Source of the DNA: Gordonibacter massiliensis (ex Traore et al. 2017) | Lineage (GTDB): Bacteria; Actinomycetota; Coriobacteriia; Coriobacteriales; Eggerthellaceae | Assembly: GCA_900170005.1 (NCBI GenBank) | Contig: LT827128.1 | Span: 2,166,168 to 2,230,167, forward strand | Length of the DNA stretch: 64,000 nt | Reading direction: 5' to 3' | Part shown: positions 50,380-59,327 of the stretch, one piece after another | Position numbering within the stretch: position 1 is the stretch's first letter | Layout: every line of letters begins with the position of its first letter | Program-made: the position numbers and the translations under genes | The notes under the pieces: generated by a model | The model's input: the letters and a program-made list of their open reading frames with translations, nothing else | The model's database searches: none | Told to the model about the DNA's origin: nothing

Positions 50380-50922
50380 TCACCTCACGTAGAATACTTT
50401 GGATTTGGTCAGGTCGCCCGCGATGGGCTGGGCGTTCGTCGCCGCGATCTCCTTCGAGATGTCGCTGTCGGGGTCGTCCAGGTCGCCGAAGATGCGGGCG
50501 TTGGTCAGGCACGCCTCCACGCACGAGCACATCTTCGTGCCGCTCGTCTCGGCCGACACCGTACAGAAGCGGCACTTGTCCACCGTGCCCGTCTTCTCGT
50601 TGTGCACGCGCACCTGGTAGGGGCAGGCGGCCATGCAGTACTTGCAGCCGATGCAGCGCCCCTCGTCCACGCCCACGATGCCGTCGGCGCCGATGTAGGC
50701 CGCGCCCGTGGGGCACACGGCCACGCAGGGGGCGTCCTCGCAGTGCATGCACTGCAGCGGCACCGTTTCGATGGACACGTTCGGGTACGTACCCGTTTCG
50801 TGCTCCTCGTAGCGGATGAAGTCCTGCTCGGGCAAAAGGTCGTTCTGGCGCTGGCAGGCCACGCGGCACGCATAGCAGCCGATGCATTTCTTGGTGTTGA
50901 TGAGCATTCCGTAGCGAGCCAT
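50380..50922 (-). CDS. PsrB/NrfC-like four-cluster ferredoxin subunit
   Basis: 180 residues. CIGCYACRVACQRQND, CMHCEDAPCVAVCPTGAAY, CIGCKYCMAACPYQVR and CRFCTVSAETSGTKMCSCVEACLTNA give the four cluster sets. It lacks its own signal and would be carried out with the Tat-bearing catalytic subunit. Its ATG overlaps the stop of the catalytic gene by 1 bp (TAATG), indicating coupling. Confidence 0.92.
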   Translation of the reverse strand: MARYGMLINTKKCIGCYACRVACQRQNDLLPEQDFIRYEEHETGTYPNVSIETVPLQCMHCEDAPCVAVCPTGAAYIGADGIVGVDEGRCIGCKYCMAACPYQVRVHNEKTGTVDKCRFCTVSAETSGTKMCSCVEACLTNARIFGDLDDPDSDISKEIAATNAQPIAGDLTKSKVFYVR

Positions 50923-53123
50923 TACGCACCTACCTTCTTAACGGTCACGACCGCTTCCTGCGTGCACGCGCCTCCGTAGGCCGGCTCCATATGGAAAGGC
51001 ACGAAGTCCATCTGGCGCAAGCCCACCTCGTAGGCGGTGTGCTGGTCGGGCGATGAGCAGCCGTAGTGGCTCGGCATGTACAGCGCCGTGGGATTCATGC
51101 GCTGCGTCACCTTCGCGCGCACGCGGCCGGTGTGCTGGGGGTTCGACACCTCCACCTCGTCGCCGTCCTCGATCCCCAAGCGCTTCGCCACGTCGGCGTT
51201 GAGCCACACGCGGGTGAGGTCGTAGTCCTTCGTTATCTGCATGAGGTCTTCGATGTTCGCAGTCTGCGTGTGGCTGTGGATGGCCTGCTTGCCGCCGATG
51301 AGGCGCAGCTCGTCGCCCATGGGCATGGTGGAAGGCTCCACCCACACCGGATAGGGCGACAACCCCGCCTTCTCGCACGCCTCGCTCGTGAACTGCACTT
51401 TCTCGGTGGGCGTCTTGAACTTGGGCGCCGTGCCGTAGGCGAACTCCTTTTCGGGGAAGTGCGCCGTGCCCGTCTGCTTGAGCGTGTCGAGCGACAGGCC
51501 AACCGTCTGCAGCTGCGCGTCGGCCAGCTCGTCCACGCCGAAGCGGAAGTACTCGCCCACGCCGCACGCCTCCGCCAGCTCGGCGAAGATCTGGTCGACC
51601 GGCTTCGTGTTGGGGTGGATCTTCTCGAGCACCTGGTCGCGCAGCGCCACGCACGGTACCTTGCCGCCGATGAACTCGGGCAGCTCCAAGCGCTCCAGGT
51701 AGCTCGTGTCGGGCAGCACGTAGTCGGCGAGCATAGCGGTTTCGGACATCTGCACGTCCACGACGACGCACAGGTCCAGGTTGGACAGCGCGTCGGCCAG
51801 ATACGCCGTGTTGGAGTAGCCGGCGGCCATGTTCGAGTTGTAGAAGAACATGCCCTTGACGTTGCCTTCCTTGGCCTGCTCGGCCGCGAACAGGTTCGTG
51901 CCCATGCTGGACAGCGCCAGCGGGTACTCGGCCGAGCCCAGCAGCTTGCCCTCGGGCTTCTTCGGGTCGGCGAAGCGCTCGTCGGCCAGCTTGCCGGCCG
52001 ACACGCTCGGCGTGAACAGGGCGCCGCCCTTCTGGTTCCAGCAGCCCAGCAGCGTGTTGAACAGGCAGATGGCGCGCGCCGTCTCGCCCGAGTTCGCGTA
52101 CGAGCAGCCGAACGCGCCGCGCCAGCTGGGCTCGATGGATGCTGCAGGGGCGGCATCGGCGAACTCGACGGCCAAACGGCTGATGGTGGCGGCGGGGATG
52201 CCCGTGATCTTCTCGGCCCATTCGGGCGTGTATTCCGGCAACGCGGCGGCCCACTCGTCGAAGCCCACGGTGTTGGCGGCCACGAACTCCTTGTCGTACA
52301 GGCCGCGCGTCACCAGCACGTTGCTCATGGCCAGCACGAGCGCCAGGTCGGTGCCGGGGTTGATGGGCACCCACTCGTCGGCGAACACGCGGCTGTTGCT
52401 GCAGCGCGGGTCCACCAGAACGATGTGCGAGCCCTTCTCGTGCGCCTTCTGCAGGGCGGCCACGGAGCTGGGGCGGATGGCGTCGGCGTAGCTGCGCCCG
52501 ATGAACATGGTCATCTTCGCGTTCGCCACGTCGGACGAATAGCTGCCCGTGCCGATGGCCTGCGTCATGCCGCTTTCCTTGGACAGGTTGCAGGCGGCGC
52601 CGTGCGTGTACACGTTCGCCGAGCCCAGCGCGTTCATGAAGCGCTTCGTGTAGTACTTGCCGCTGGGACGCGGATCCTGCACCATGGCGAGCGCCTGCGG
52701 GCCCTTGTCGTCGATGATGGCCTTCACCTTCTCGGCGATCTCGCGGTAGGCCTGATCCCACGAGATGGCCTCGAACTTGCCCTGGTCGTTCTTCTTCAGC
52801 GGATCGGTCAGGCGATCCTCGGAATAGGCGATCTGCGAGTAGCCGAAGCCGCGCGCGCAGATCTTGCCTTTGGCGTAGGGGTGGTCGGCGTCGCCGATGA
52901 GCTTCGTCAAGCGGCCGTTGACCACGTAGGCCGTGAAGCCGCACTTGCTCGAGCAGGCGTTGCACAGCGTGTGGACGGTTTTCGTCTCGCCGCCTCCCGA
53001 CGCGTCATCAGCATGCGCCTGTTCCCAAGCGTCGAAGCTCATGAAACCGGCCGCCGCCGTGAGCGCAACCGCCCCAGCGCTGCCAGCCAGGAAGCTTCGC
53101 CTGGTTATAGCGTTTTCTGACAT
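50922..53123 (-). CDS. PsrA/PhsA-like molybdopterin oxidoreductase, catalytic subunit
   Basis: 733 residues. Tat leader TRRSFLAGSAGAVALTAAAG (about 7-26). 4Fe-4S site Cys54, Cys57, Cys61 and Cys89 (C-x2-C-x3-C-x27-C). The Mo-ligand region reads YTHGAACNLSKESG near residue 177: Cys, as in polysulfide/thiosulfate reductases, unlike the Ser of DmsA. WVPINPGTDLALVLAM, MFFYNSNMAAGYSN and VVDVQMSETAMLADYVLPD are typical of the PsrA/PhsA branch. Possible substrates are thiosulfate, polysulfide or tetrathionate; not resolved. Gene order in the operon is ferredoxin, TorD-like, A, B, C. Confidence 0.9.
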   Translation of the reverse strand: MSENAITRRSFLAGSAGAVALTAAAGFMSFDAWEQAHADDASGGGETKTVHTLCNACSSKCGFTAYVVNGRLTKLIGDADHPYAKGKICARGFGYSQIAYSEDRLTDPLKKNDQGKFEAISWDQAYREIAEKVKAIIDDKGPQALAMVQDPRPSGKYYTKRFMNALGSANVYTHGAACNLSKESGMTQAIGTGSYSSDVANAKMTMFIGRSYADAIRPSSVAALQKAHEKGSHIVLVDPRCSNSRVFADEWVPINPGTDLALVLAMSNVLVTRGLYDKEFVAANTVGFDEWAAALPEYTPEWAEKITGIPAATISRLAVEFADAAPAASIEPSWRGAFGCSYANSGETARAICLFNTLLGCWNQKGGALFTPSVSAGKLADERFADPKKPEGKLLGSAEYPLALSSMGTNLFAAEQAKEGNVKGMFFYNSNMAAGYSNTAYLADALSNLDLCVVVDVQMSETAMLADYVLPDTSYLERLELPEFIGGKVPCVALRDQVLEKIHPNTKPVDQIFAELAEACGVGEYFRFGVDELADAQLQTVGLSLDTLKQTGTAHFPEKEFAYGTAPKFKTPTEKVQFTSEACEKAGLSPYPVWVEPSTMPMGDELRLIGGKQAIHSHTQTANIEDLMQITKDYDLTRVWLNADVAKRLGIEDGDEVEVSNPQHTGRVRAKVTQRMNPTALYMPSHYGCSSPDQHTAYEVGLRQMDFVPFHMEPAYGGACTQEAVVTVKKVGA

Positions 53124-53173
53124 AGCTGTTTCCTCTCTATATGCATGCACGTGATATCTCTCGTTGTCGGCGC

Positions 53174-53854
53174 TCATGCGATTGCCGCATCGGCCATGGT
53201 CAGCTGCGCGCGAATGGTGACGATCACGTCCACGAGCCCGATGTAGAAACGGGCGTCGTCGTCGAGCGTCAGCAACCGCATGCGGTACGCGGTGAGCCAG
53301 GCGAAGCGTTCCGCCAGGAACTGCCGGGCCTCCTCCCGCATGCCGGAGCGCAGCATCACGGCCACCAGGTCGAGCTCGAGCGCCAGATGGTCGGGGCACG
53401 CCGCGAACGCGGGCGGCACCTCCATACCGAATCGCTGCACGAGCTCGCGCAGGTAGTGCGCCGAATCCCCCAGATACAATCCCTGCTGTTGCGAGAACGG
53501 TGCGGGCGCGGCCCCGGTGGACCACGTGCGGTAGAGCGACTCCACCGGCAGGGCGGACTCGGGGAGGCCGCCTGCGAAGTGGCGGGCGGCGAAAGCCTGC
53601 TTCTCGGCATACGTCGGCGGCGTGAACAGAGCGTTCACCTCTCCCGACGAGAGGAATTCCTGCAGCGGACAGCGCCTGCGCGCCCGTGCGAGCGGAGCCT
53701 CCTGCGCTCCCAGCTCGTCCGCCTGCATGACGCGGCGGGCTCCGTCGAGGAAGTCCGACCACAGCGGGCCCTTCGTCAGTTGGCTCCATGCGGCCTCGTC
53801 GACCGGGCCGAAGCACTGCGCGAGCACCGAGAACACGGCCTCGTCTTCCATCAT
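53174..53854 (-). CDS. TorD-like chaperone of the psr-like operon
   Basis: 226 residues, all-helical. It lacks a clear EYxRLF motif but has SLYRTWSTGAAPAPFSQQQGLYLGDSAHYLRELVQRFGMEVPPAFAACPDHLALELDLVAVML, matching the P..S.Y....G....AHYL....GLE.P......DHL..EL..ma.L pattern of TorD-family proteins. It lies between the Tat ferredoxin and the catalytic gene. I choose the first of two adjacent ATGs (53854) because of AAGGAGGGAG upstream. Confidence 0.82.
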   Translation of the reverse strand: MMEDEAVFSVLAQCFGPVDEAAWSQLTKGPLWSDFLDGARRVMQADELGAQEAPLARARRRCPLQEFLSSGEVNALFTPPTYAEKQAFAARHFAGGLPESALPVESLYRTWSTGAAPAPFSQQQGLYLGDSAHYLRELVQRFGMEVPPAFAACPDHLALELDLVAVMLRSGMREEARQFLAERFAWLTAYRMRLLTLDDDARFYIGLVDVIVTIRAQLTMADAAIA

Positions 53855-53927
53855 CGCTCTCCCTCCTTCCCGTTTCTTTTCGCCCCGGCGCGGCAAGCGC
53901 CGGGCGTCGGGATCGTATCCGGAACTA

Positions 53928-54686
53928 TCACGCCTGCACGAGGGTCGTCGTCCTCACGACGCCCTGGTCGATGACTTTCTGCGCGATGTCCTCCCAGTCG
54001 ATGAACTTGATGGCGCCGTTCGGGCACTGCTCGGCGCAGCGGCCGCACGAGATGCACTTCGTGGAGACGCCGGTCTCGCTGTCCACGCGCGGCATGTTCC
54101 ACGGGCACGCCTGGCTGCACATGCCGCAGCCGATGCAGCGCTCGGCGTCCACCTTGCGCGCGCCGGACTTCTCATCGGCGTAGATGGCGTGGACCGGGCA
54201 GTAGTTCATGCAGGCCGGGTCCTCGCACTGCTTGCAGTGCTCGACGGTGAACTCGCAGTTGTCGTAGATGCCGTCCTTGGTATCGGCACCCGCGCCGAAG
54301 TTGTAGTTCGGCCACACGCGCACGCGGGCGATATGCTGGCTCACGCGACCGTCGTTCTTCAGCGTGCACATCATCTCGCAGCGCTGGCAGCCCGAGCAGC
54401 GGGCGCGGTCGGTCACGATCATCTTCGTGGGCGTGGTGCGGATCTCGATGCGTCCCGAGGCGATGGACTTCGACGTCACGCCCCACGACGCCAGCACGCC
54501 GCCGACCACGAGGCCGGCAACGCCGCAGCCCGCCATGGCCAGCACGCTGCGCCGCGTGAACGTTTTGCTCTTGTGCTCCCCCTCGCCCGTAACGCCTTCG
54601 GCGCCCGTGGTTCCGGTCGTCGCAGGCGCGCTCTCCTGAACGTCCTGGTTCTCGGAGGTGTTCTGGTGCAGATTGGAATCTGACAT
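53928..54686 (-). CDS. Tat-exported four-cluster ferredoxin (YdhY-like)
   Basis: 252 residues. An unusually long N-region (about 42 residues, Ser/Thr/Glu-rich) precedes the Tat motif TRRSVLAMAGCGVAGLVVGG. Four cluster sets follow: CSGCQRCEMMCTLKND, CKQCEDPACMNYCPVHAI, CIGCGMCSQACPWNMP and CISCGRCAEQCPNGAI. It resembles YdhY, the ferredoxin partner of the AOR-type protein YdhV in enterobacteria, and here it is divergent from exactly such an AOR gene. It is also first gene of the psr-like operon, so it may serve either system. Confidence 0.88.
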   Translation of the reverse strand: MSDSNLHQNTSENQDVQESAPATTGTTGAEGVTGEGEHKSKTFTRRSVLAMAGCGVAGLVVGGVLASWGVTSKSIASGRIEIRTTPTKMIVTDRARCSGCQRCEMMCTLKNDGRVSQHIARVRVWPNYNFGAGADTKDGIYDNCEFTVEHCKQCEDPACMNYCPVHAIYADEKSGARKVDAERCIGCGMCSQACPWNMPRVDSETGVSTKCISCGRCAEQCPNGAIKFIDWEDIAQKVIDQGVVRTTTLVQA

Positions 54687-55082
54687 AGCCTGGTGCTCCC
54701 TCCCTCACTTGCATTCCGTGAGTGTCGTTTCCCTGATGCCGACCCCGCGCCGACGTGCCTGGCTTCTCTCGTCTGCCCCGCCTGCGCTTCGCGCGGGCGG
54801 TTGCTCGCCGCGGGGTGGCTGCGCTCGGACTCGCCTCCGATTTCGCGGTGCCACACAACGCCTCGAAGTATGCGCGCCCGCCCGCGCCCGCCCTACCCTC
54901 TTTGAGGGAGTTCTGTAACCTGATCGGCGATTTTGCGGAATTACCCCCAAAGAGGGTATGCCCCTGCCGCCCGGGTCGTGCATACTGCCGCTTGACGATT
55001 GTTGTCAGCGCTCGCATCGCGTCCGTCGGTTCCCACACAACACGAACCACGAATCCTTTTCCCCTAGATTTGGAGATGCAAC
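54687..55082. other. Divergent regulatory region ferredoxin / AOR
   Basis: 396 bp. Holds the inverted TACCCTCTTTG sites. Forward of them CATACTGCCGCTTGACGATT may contain promoter elements for the AOR gene. No ORF is credible. Confidence 0.55.
54894..54958. promoter_or_regulatory. Inverted TACCCTCTTTG sites between ferredoxin and AOR genes
   Basis: TACCCTCTTTGAGGG (54894-54908) is mirrored by CCCCCAAAGAGGGTA (54944-54958), 50 bp between centres. It is placed between divergent promoters, as expected for a shared regulator's binding sites, possibly a LuxR-type regulator. Confidence 0.5.
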
Positions 55083-57212
55083 ATGGCTGACGAAACATCG
55101 TTCGGATGGGCCGGTAAGATCCTCCGCGTCAATCTGAGCACGGGCTCGATCACGACGCAACCGACCGACCCTTACAAAGAGTACATCGGCGGCATGGGCC
55201 TCGCGAACAAGATCATGTACGACGAAGTGCCCGCCGGCACCGACCCGTTCTCCCCGGAGAACAAGGTCATCTTCGCCGTCGGTCCGCTGACGGCTTCGGG
55301 CGTGCCCTTGGCGGGACGCACCACCATCTGCTCGCTGTCCACGTTCACGAAAGACCATCTGGTCGTCGACGCGCACTGCGGCGGCATGATCGGCGCCAAG
55401 ATCAAGCTCGCCGGCTGGGACGCCATCGTGCTGGAGGGCGCGTCCAGCAAGCCGGTGTACCTGAACATCGTCGACGACAAGGTGGAGATCAAGGACGCCG
55501 GTTTCGTGTGGGGCCTGGGCACCCGCGAAGCCACCGAGATACTCAACCGCAAGGAAGGCAACGAGGCGTGCGTGGCCACCATCGGCCCCGCCGGCGAGAA
55601 CCTGCTTCCCTACGCGTGCATCATCAACGCGCGCAACCACTCCGCCGGCGCCGGCACGGGCTCGGTCATGGGCTCGAAGAAGGTCAAGGCCATCGTGGTG
55701 CAGGGCAACGGCAGCGTGCATGTGAAGGACCCGCAGGCTGTGGCCGACCTGTCCGACTACATGCTGCGCGAGGTCATCGGCTCCAACAACAACCACGTGG
55801 TGCCGCAGACGCAGCAGGAATGGGCCGAGTTCTACGACAAGGGCTCGCGTTGGTCCGCTCGCAGCGGCCTGACGTGGGGCATGGCCGAAGACGGCCCCAT
55901 CGACGTGGGCGAGCCGAAGCCCGGCGAGCTGAACACGGTGGGCTACCGCTGCATGAAGTCGGTGTACGACCTGGGCGAGGTGGCCGAGAAGTACACCATC
56001 AAGATGGACGGCTGCCACGGCTGCCCCATCCACTGCTATTCCGACCTGCGCACCGAGCGCACGGGCGAGCTGGGCGGCAAGACCACGTCGGGCAACACTT
56101 GCGCGGCCAACTTCCCGTTCAAGTACATGAACGGCATTCTGAAAACCGATATCAAGGAAGACAGCGAGTCGGGCATCGTGTGGAACACGCTCATCGGCAC
56201 GACCATCGACGAGCTGGGCCTGTGGTGCAACTACGCGCAGCTGTGGCGCGATCTGGCCCACTGCATCAAGGCGGGCGTGTTCGACCGCGTGCTGCCCGAA
56301 GAGGAGAAGGCCAAGTACGACTGGAACCGCATCTACAACGACGACCCCACTATCATGGTGGAGCTGCTGCACGACATCGCCCGCAACGACTCCGAGATCG
56401 CGCACCTGGCCTACGGCCCCTACCACTGGACCGAGCGCTGGGACGACAAGGAGTGGTTCGATCAGCAGCCCAGCCAGCTGATCAACTACCGCGGCTGGCC
56501 CGTGCACCACTCCATCGAGTGCTTCGGGCAGGTGGGCGGCGTGTACAACATGATGTTCAACCGCGACGACATGATCCACTCCGCCGTGAACTTCCAGGGC
56601 TGCGGCCTTCCCATCGAGCTCAAGAAGGAAATCGCCGCCGAGGTGTGGGGCGGCGAGGACGCCATCGACCCGGACAAGAACTACACGCCCATGAACGAGC
56701 ACAAGGCGAACTTCGCCTGGTGGAGCATCGTCACCGACGTGCTGCACGACTCGCTCACGCTGTGCAACTGGACGTGGCCGATGACCATGAGCCCCACGAA
56801 GGCCCGCAACTACCGCGGCGACCTCGATTTGGAGGCCAAGTTCTTCAAGGCCGTCACCGGCGAGGACGTGACCACCGACGACCTGTACCAGGCCGGTGCC
56901 AAGATCATGACGCTGCAGCGCGCCAACACCGTGCGCGGCATGACGAAGGCCGACGGCACCATGGGCGAGAACGACATGCGCAACGTCCACGACACCATGT
57001 GCGCCTGGACGTTCAACGCCGATCCCGACAAGCAGCCGTTCACAGAGGGCACCATCAAAATGGAGCGCAACGACTTCCAAACCGCGCTCGGCATGCTCTA
57101 CGACACGTTCGGCTGGGATCACGAGAAGGGCTGCCCCACGGCCGCCTGCCTCGATCAGTACGGCATGGCCGACGTCAAGGAAGAGCTCGACGGCTTGGGC
57201 CTGCTGCCGTAG
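55083..57212 (+). CDS. Aldehyde ferredoxin oxidoreductase family protein (YdhV-like)
   Basis: 709 residues. The N-terminal domain has GKILRVNLSTGSITTQP, GGMGLANKIMYDE and VGPLTASGVPLAGRTTICSLS, the pterin-binding AOR_N signature. DGCHGCPIHC (about 310-317) and a distal Cys in LTLCNW (about 560) form the 4Fe-4S site. The length matches E. coli YdhV (700) better than archaeal AOR (about 605). It has no Tat signal, so it is cytoplasmic unless moved with a partner. It would carry W- or Mo-bis-pterin and oxidise or reduce an aldehyde/acid or other unknown substrate. The divergent Tat ferredoxin is the likely electron partner. A strong terminator follows. Confidence 0.9.
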   Translation: MADETSFGWAGKILRVNLSTGSITTQPTDPYKEYIGGMGLANKIMYDEVPAGTDPFSPENKVIFAVGPLTASGVPLAGRTTICSLSTFTKDHLVVDAHCGGMIGAKIKLAGWDAIVLEGASSKPVYLNIVDDKVEIKDAGFVWGLGTREATEILNRKEGNEACVATIGPAGENLLPYACIINARNHSAGAGTGSVMGSKKVKAIVVQGNGSVHVKDPQAVADLSDYMLREVIGSNNNHVVPQTQQEWAEFYDKGSRWSARSGLTWGMAEDGPIDVGEPKPGELNTVGYRCMKSVYDLGEVAEKYTIKMDGCHGCPIHCYSDLRTERTGELGGKTTSGNTCAANFPFKYMNGILKTDIKEDSESGIVWNTLIGTTIDELGLWCNYAQLWRDLAHCIKAGVFDRVLPEEEKAKYDWNRIYNDDPTIMVELLHDIARNDSEIAHLAYGPYHWTERWDDKEWFDQQPSQLINYRGWPVHHSIECFGQVGGVYNMMFNRDDMIHSAVNFQGCGLPIELKKEIAAEVWGGEDAIDPDKNYTPMNEHKANFAWWSIVTDVLHDSLTLCNWTWPMTMSPTKARNYRGDLDLEAKFFKAVTGEDVTTDDLYQAGAKIMTLQRANTVRGMTKADGTMGENDMRNVHDTMCAWTFNADPDKQPFTEGTIKMERNDFQTALGMLYDTFGWDHEKGCPTAACLDQYGMADVKEELDGLGLLP

Positions 57213-57310
57213 CGCCATCGACCCCGCGGTGCCGCCGTCCCCCTCTGCGGCACCGCTCCTCCATCGAACGCGGACGGCCTACCTTCCCCTCTCCTTACGA
57301 GGCCGCCCGC

Positions 57311-57346
57311 ATGGGAAAGCCCCCGATCACTCGGGGGCTTTCCCAT
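57311..57346 (+). terminator. Terminator hairpin after AOR gene
   Basis: ATGGGAAAGCCCCCGA, 4-nt loop, TCGGGGGCTTTCCCAT: a perfect 16-bp stem 98 bp past the stop, followed by a short T-containing stretch. Confidence 0.7.
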
Positions 57347-57353
57347 GGTTGCT

Positions 57354-57480
57354 CCACTTTGTCATCCTGAGCGGAGGCGCGTAGCGCCGCAGTCGAAGGA
57401 TCTTCGACGAAGGAAGTTCCCCGTTACCGAAGATCCTTCGACTGCGCGCCTGCGGCGCTCCGCTCAGGATGACAAAGTGG
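57354..57480. repeat. Palindromic repeat family A, complete copy 2
   Basis: CCACTTTGTCATCCTGAGCG ... GTCGAAGGATCTTCG in the left arm is mirrored by CGAAGATCCTTCGAC ... CGCTCAGGATGACAAAGTGG. The arms are about 50 bp with a small central loop. The gap 57213-57512 holds only this and the terminator. Confidence 0.85.
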
Positions 57481-57512
57481 GAGCGGCCGGCACTCGAAGC
57501 GGCAAGGCGGCC

Positions 57513-58106
57513 CTACGCTTCAGCTAGTCTCAGGTCGATGCGGGTGGAGCGGAGGGAGCAGTGCTCGCACAGGGCGCAGGGCACGCTCATCGCGTCGCAG
57601 GGTACCCGGGCGTCGAGCTCTTGGAGCGTGGCACCCTGGTGCACGAGATAATCTCCCACGAGGGCGCGGACGGCCTCGACGGCGAAGTGGAGCGTGTACG
57701 ACTTGTCGGCCGGCACGCCGTCTAGGGCACGCTTCACGTCGTCGGTGGTGATGGCCAGCGCCTCCTCGAACGTTCTGCCCTCGAGCAGCGAACACACCAC
57801 GCTCGCGCAGCCGGTCACGGCCAGGCATCCGCGCGTTTTGAATCCCACGCGCACGAACGTCTCGGTGTCGGGATCGACCACGGCGAACAGGCGCAGCGCC
57901 ACCTCGCCGCGCTTCGACTTGCCTACCATACTCTGGGCGTTGAACCCTTCGGGCGCCCCGCCATTGCGGAAGTTCGCCACCACGGCCAGCAGCGTGTCGG
58001 AGTACCCCGCCACGCCGTCTTCTATCTCGGTTTGGTACACGTCCGCCGTGCGCAGCACATGGCGGTCCTTCACCTCGCGGTATACGTTGCGTGCCTCGTC
58101 TTCCAC
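57513..58106 (-). CDS. NifU/IscU-like N-terminal domain protein
   Basis: 197 residues. Residues about 85-150 (FVRVGFKTRGCLAVTGCASVVCSLLEGRTFEEALAIT ... FAVEAVRALVGDYL) follow the IscU pattern of a Gly-Cys loop, a long helix and a second helical pair. The first IscU cysteine region (around NFRNGGAPEGFN) lacks the expected Cys, and the third Cys is not where it usually is, so it is a divergent scaffold or redox protein. A Cys-rich tail (CDAMSVPCALCEHCSLRS) is an addition that could bind metal. Neighbours give no functional clue. Confidence 0.6.
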   Translation of the reverse strand: MEDEARNVYREVKDRHVLRTADVYQTEIEDGVAGYSDTLLAVVANFRNGGAPEGFNAQSMVGKSKRGEVALRLFAVVDPDTETFVRVGFKTRGCLAVTGCASVVCSLLEGRTFEEALAITTDDVKRALDGVPADKSYTLHFAVEAVRALVGDYLVHQGATLQELDARVPCDAMSVPCALCEHCSLRSTRIDLRLAEA

Positions 58107-58151
58107 GAAAAGCCCTCCCTCTAAAGAATTACTTCGACTACGACAGTTTCG

Positions 58152-59180
58152 CTACAGGAACATGCCGCGCTCGACGGAGTTCCACTCCGCGAGCGACGCC
58201 GCGTACGCGGGCGTCAGGTACTCGGTCGAGAAATAGTACACGTCGCCGTTCGAGGCCGTGACGGTGTCGAGGTCGGGGTACGCCCCGCTTTCTCGAACCG
58301 TTTGCCACAGCTCGTCGATCTCCTCGCGCGACAGGCCGAAGGGCTCGTTGGAGAGCGAGGCGGCCTCCATCGGGCGCGGGTACTTCTTCGATTCGTCGCG
58401 CACGCACTCGACGAACGTGAGCACGCGATCGTCTTCGCTCGCCAAAAACGACCAGCGCGCGTAGGCGTCCGTCATGCGCTCGGACGAGTACAGGTAGTAG
58501 CTGCGCTTGCCCACCAGCGCCACGATGTCGTCGCACGGCGGCTCCGCAGGCGCGGCATCCGACACGGCAGAGTCGTCCGTCGGCCCGGCCTCGGCAAGCC
58601 TCGGCTCGCCGGCCGCTTCGGCCTCGACGGACGCGTCGGGCACCGTCGGCTCTTCGGGCGCTGCGGCTTCCTCGGGCTCTTCGGACCGGAGCATGCGGGG
58701 CACGCCCACCGCCCGCGTGGCGGTGCGCACGACGGGCGTCGGCTCAAGGGCCTCCCGCCCCGCCCGCTCGGCCTCGCGCTCCTCGAGGTACTCGTACACG
58801 AACATCTCCCAATCCTCGGCCGTCTGGCCTTCGGGCACCAAGCCGGCTTCCGCCCATCTCGACGGTTCCACCAACCGCCCTGCGGCGGACTGCGCGCGCA
58901 CGTCTTCGAAGATCACAGCAAGCAACTCTTGTTCGGTGAGCGCATCGGTGCCAGGCGCAGGTTCAAGGGAGCCCGCATCGAAAGCGGCTTCGCGATCGCC
59001 CTGAACTTCGTCCGCCTTGTCGGCATCGTCGGGAAGCGGCGCTCCGGAGCCCTGCCCCGTAGACGCCCGAACGGGCTCGGCGTCGTCGGACGAATCGGCG
59101 CATCCGTTCCCCTTCGCTTCCTCCTCGGCGAGCGCGCGGATAACCTCTTCGCGAATTCGCTGAGCTTCTTCATCAGCCAT
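58152..59180 (-). CDS. Hypothetical protein with acidic linker
   Basis: 342 residues from the ATG at 59180 (AAAGGAGCAAATC upstream). The N-terminal third is charged and helical (EEAQRIREEVIRALAEEEA). Residues 80-130 may be folded (LTEQELLAVIFEDVRAQ ... GLVPEGQTAEDWEMFVYEYLEE). Residues about 140-235 are Ala/Glu/Pro-rich. The C-terminal 110 residues (VGKRSYYLYSSERMTDAYARWSFLASEDDRVLTFVECVRDESKKYPRP ... VYYFSTEYLTPAYAASLAEWNSVERGM) look conserved. No family recognised. It is divergent from a LuxR-type regulator. Confidence 0.7.
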   Translation of the reverse strand: MADEEAQRIREEVIRALAEEEAKGNGCADSSDDAEPVRASTGQGSGAPLPDDADKADEVQGDREAAFDAGSLEPAPGTDALTEQELLAVIFEDVRAQSAAGRLVEPSRWAEAGLVPEGQTAEDWEMFVYEYLEEREAERAGREALEPTPVVRTATRAVGVPRMLRSEEPEEAAAPEEPTVPDASVEAEAAGEPRLAEAGPTDDSAVSDAAPAEPPCDDIVALVGKRSYYLYSSERMTDAYARWSFLASEDDRVLTFVECVRDESKKYPRPMEAASLSNEPFGLSREEIDELWQTVRESGAYPDLDTVTASNGDVYYFSTEYLTPAYAASLAEWNSVERGMFL

Positions 59181-59327
59181 GATTTGCTCCTTTATCGAGC
59201 CGTTGAGTCCATATGGTATGATGGCCCTCGGAGCGCGCCCGGCATCCCCTCTTTCAGGATAAATCGAGGCGAAAGCGGAGCCGCGCCCCATAGCGACGTC
59301 GATGTCTATCAGGGAAAGGGAGGGCGC

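Noticed and set aside
55508-57370. 620-codon frame within the AOR gene in another phase
   Set aside because: Arg/His/Gly-rich shadow; AOR frame has pterin and Fe-S motifs.
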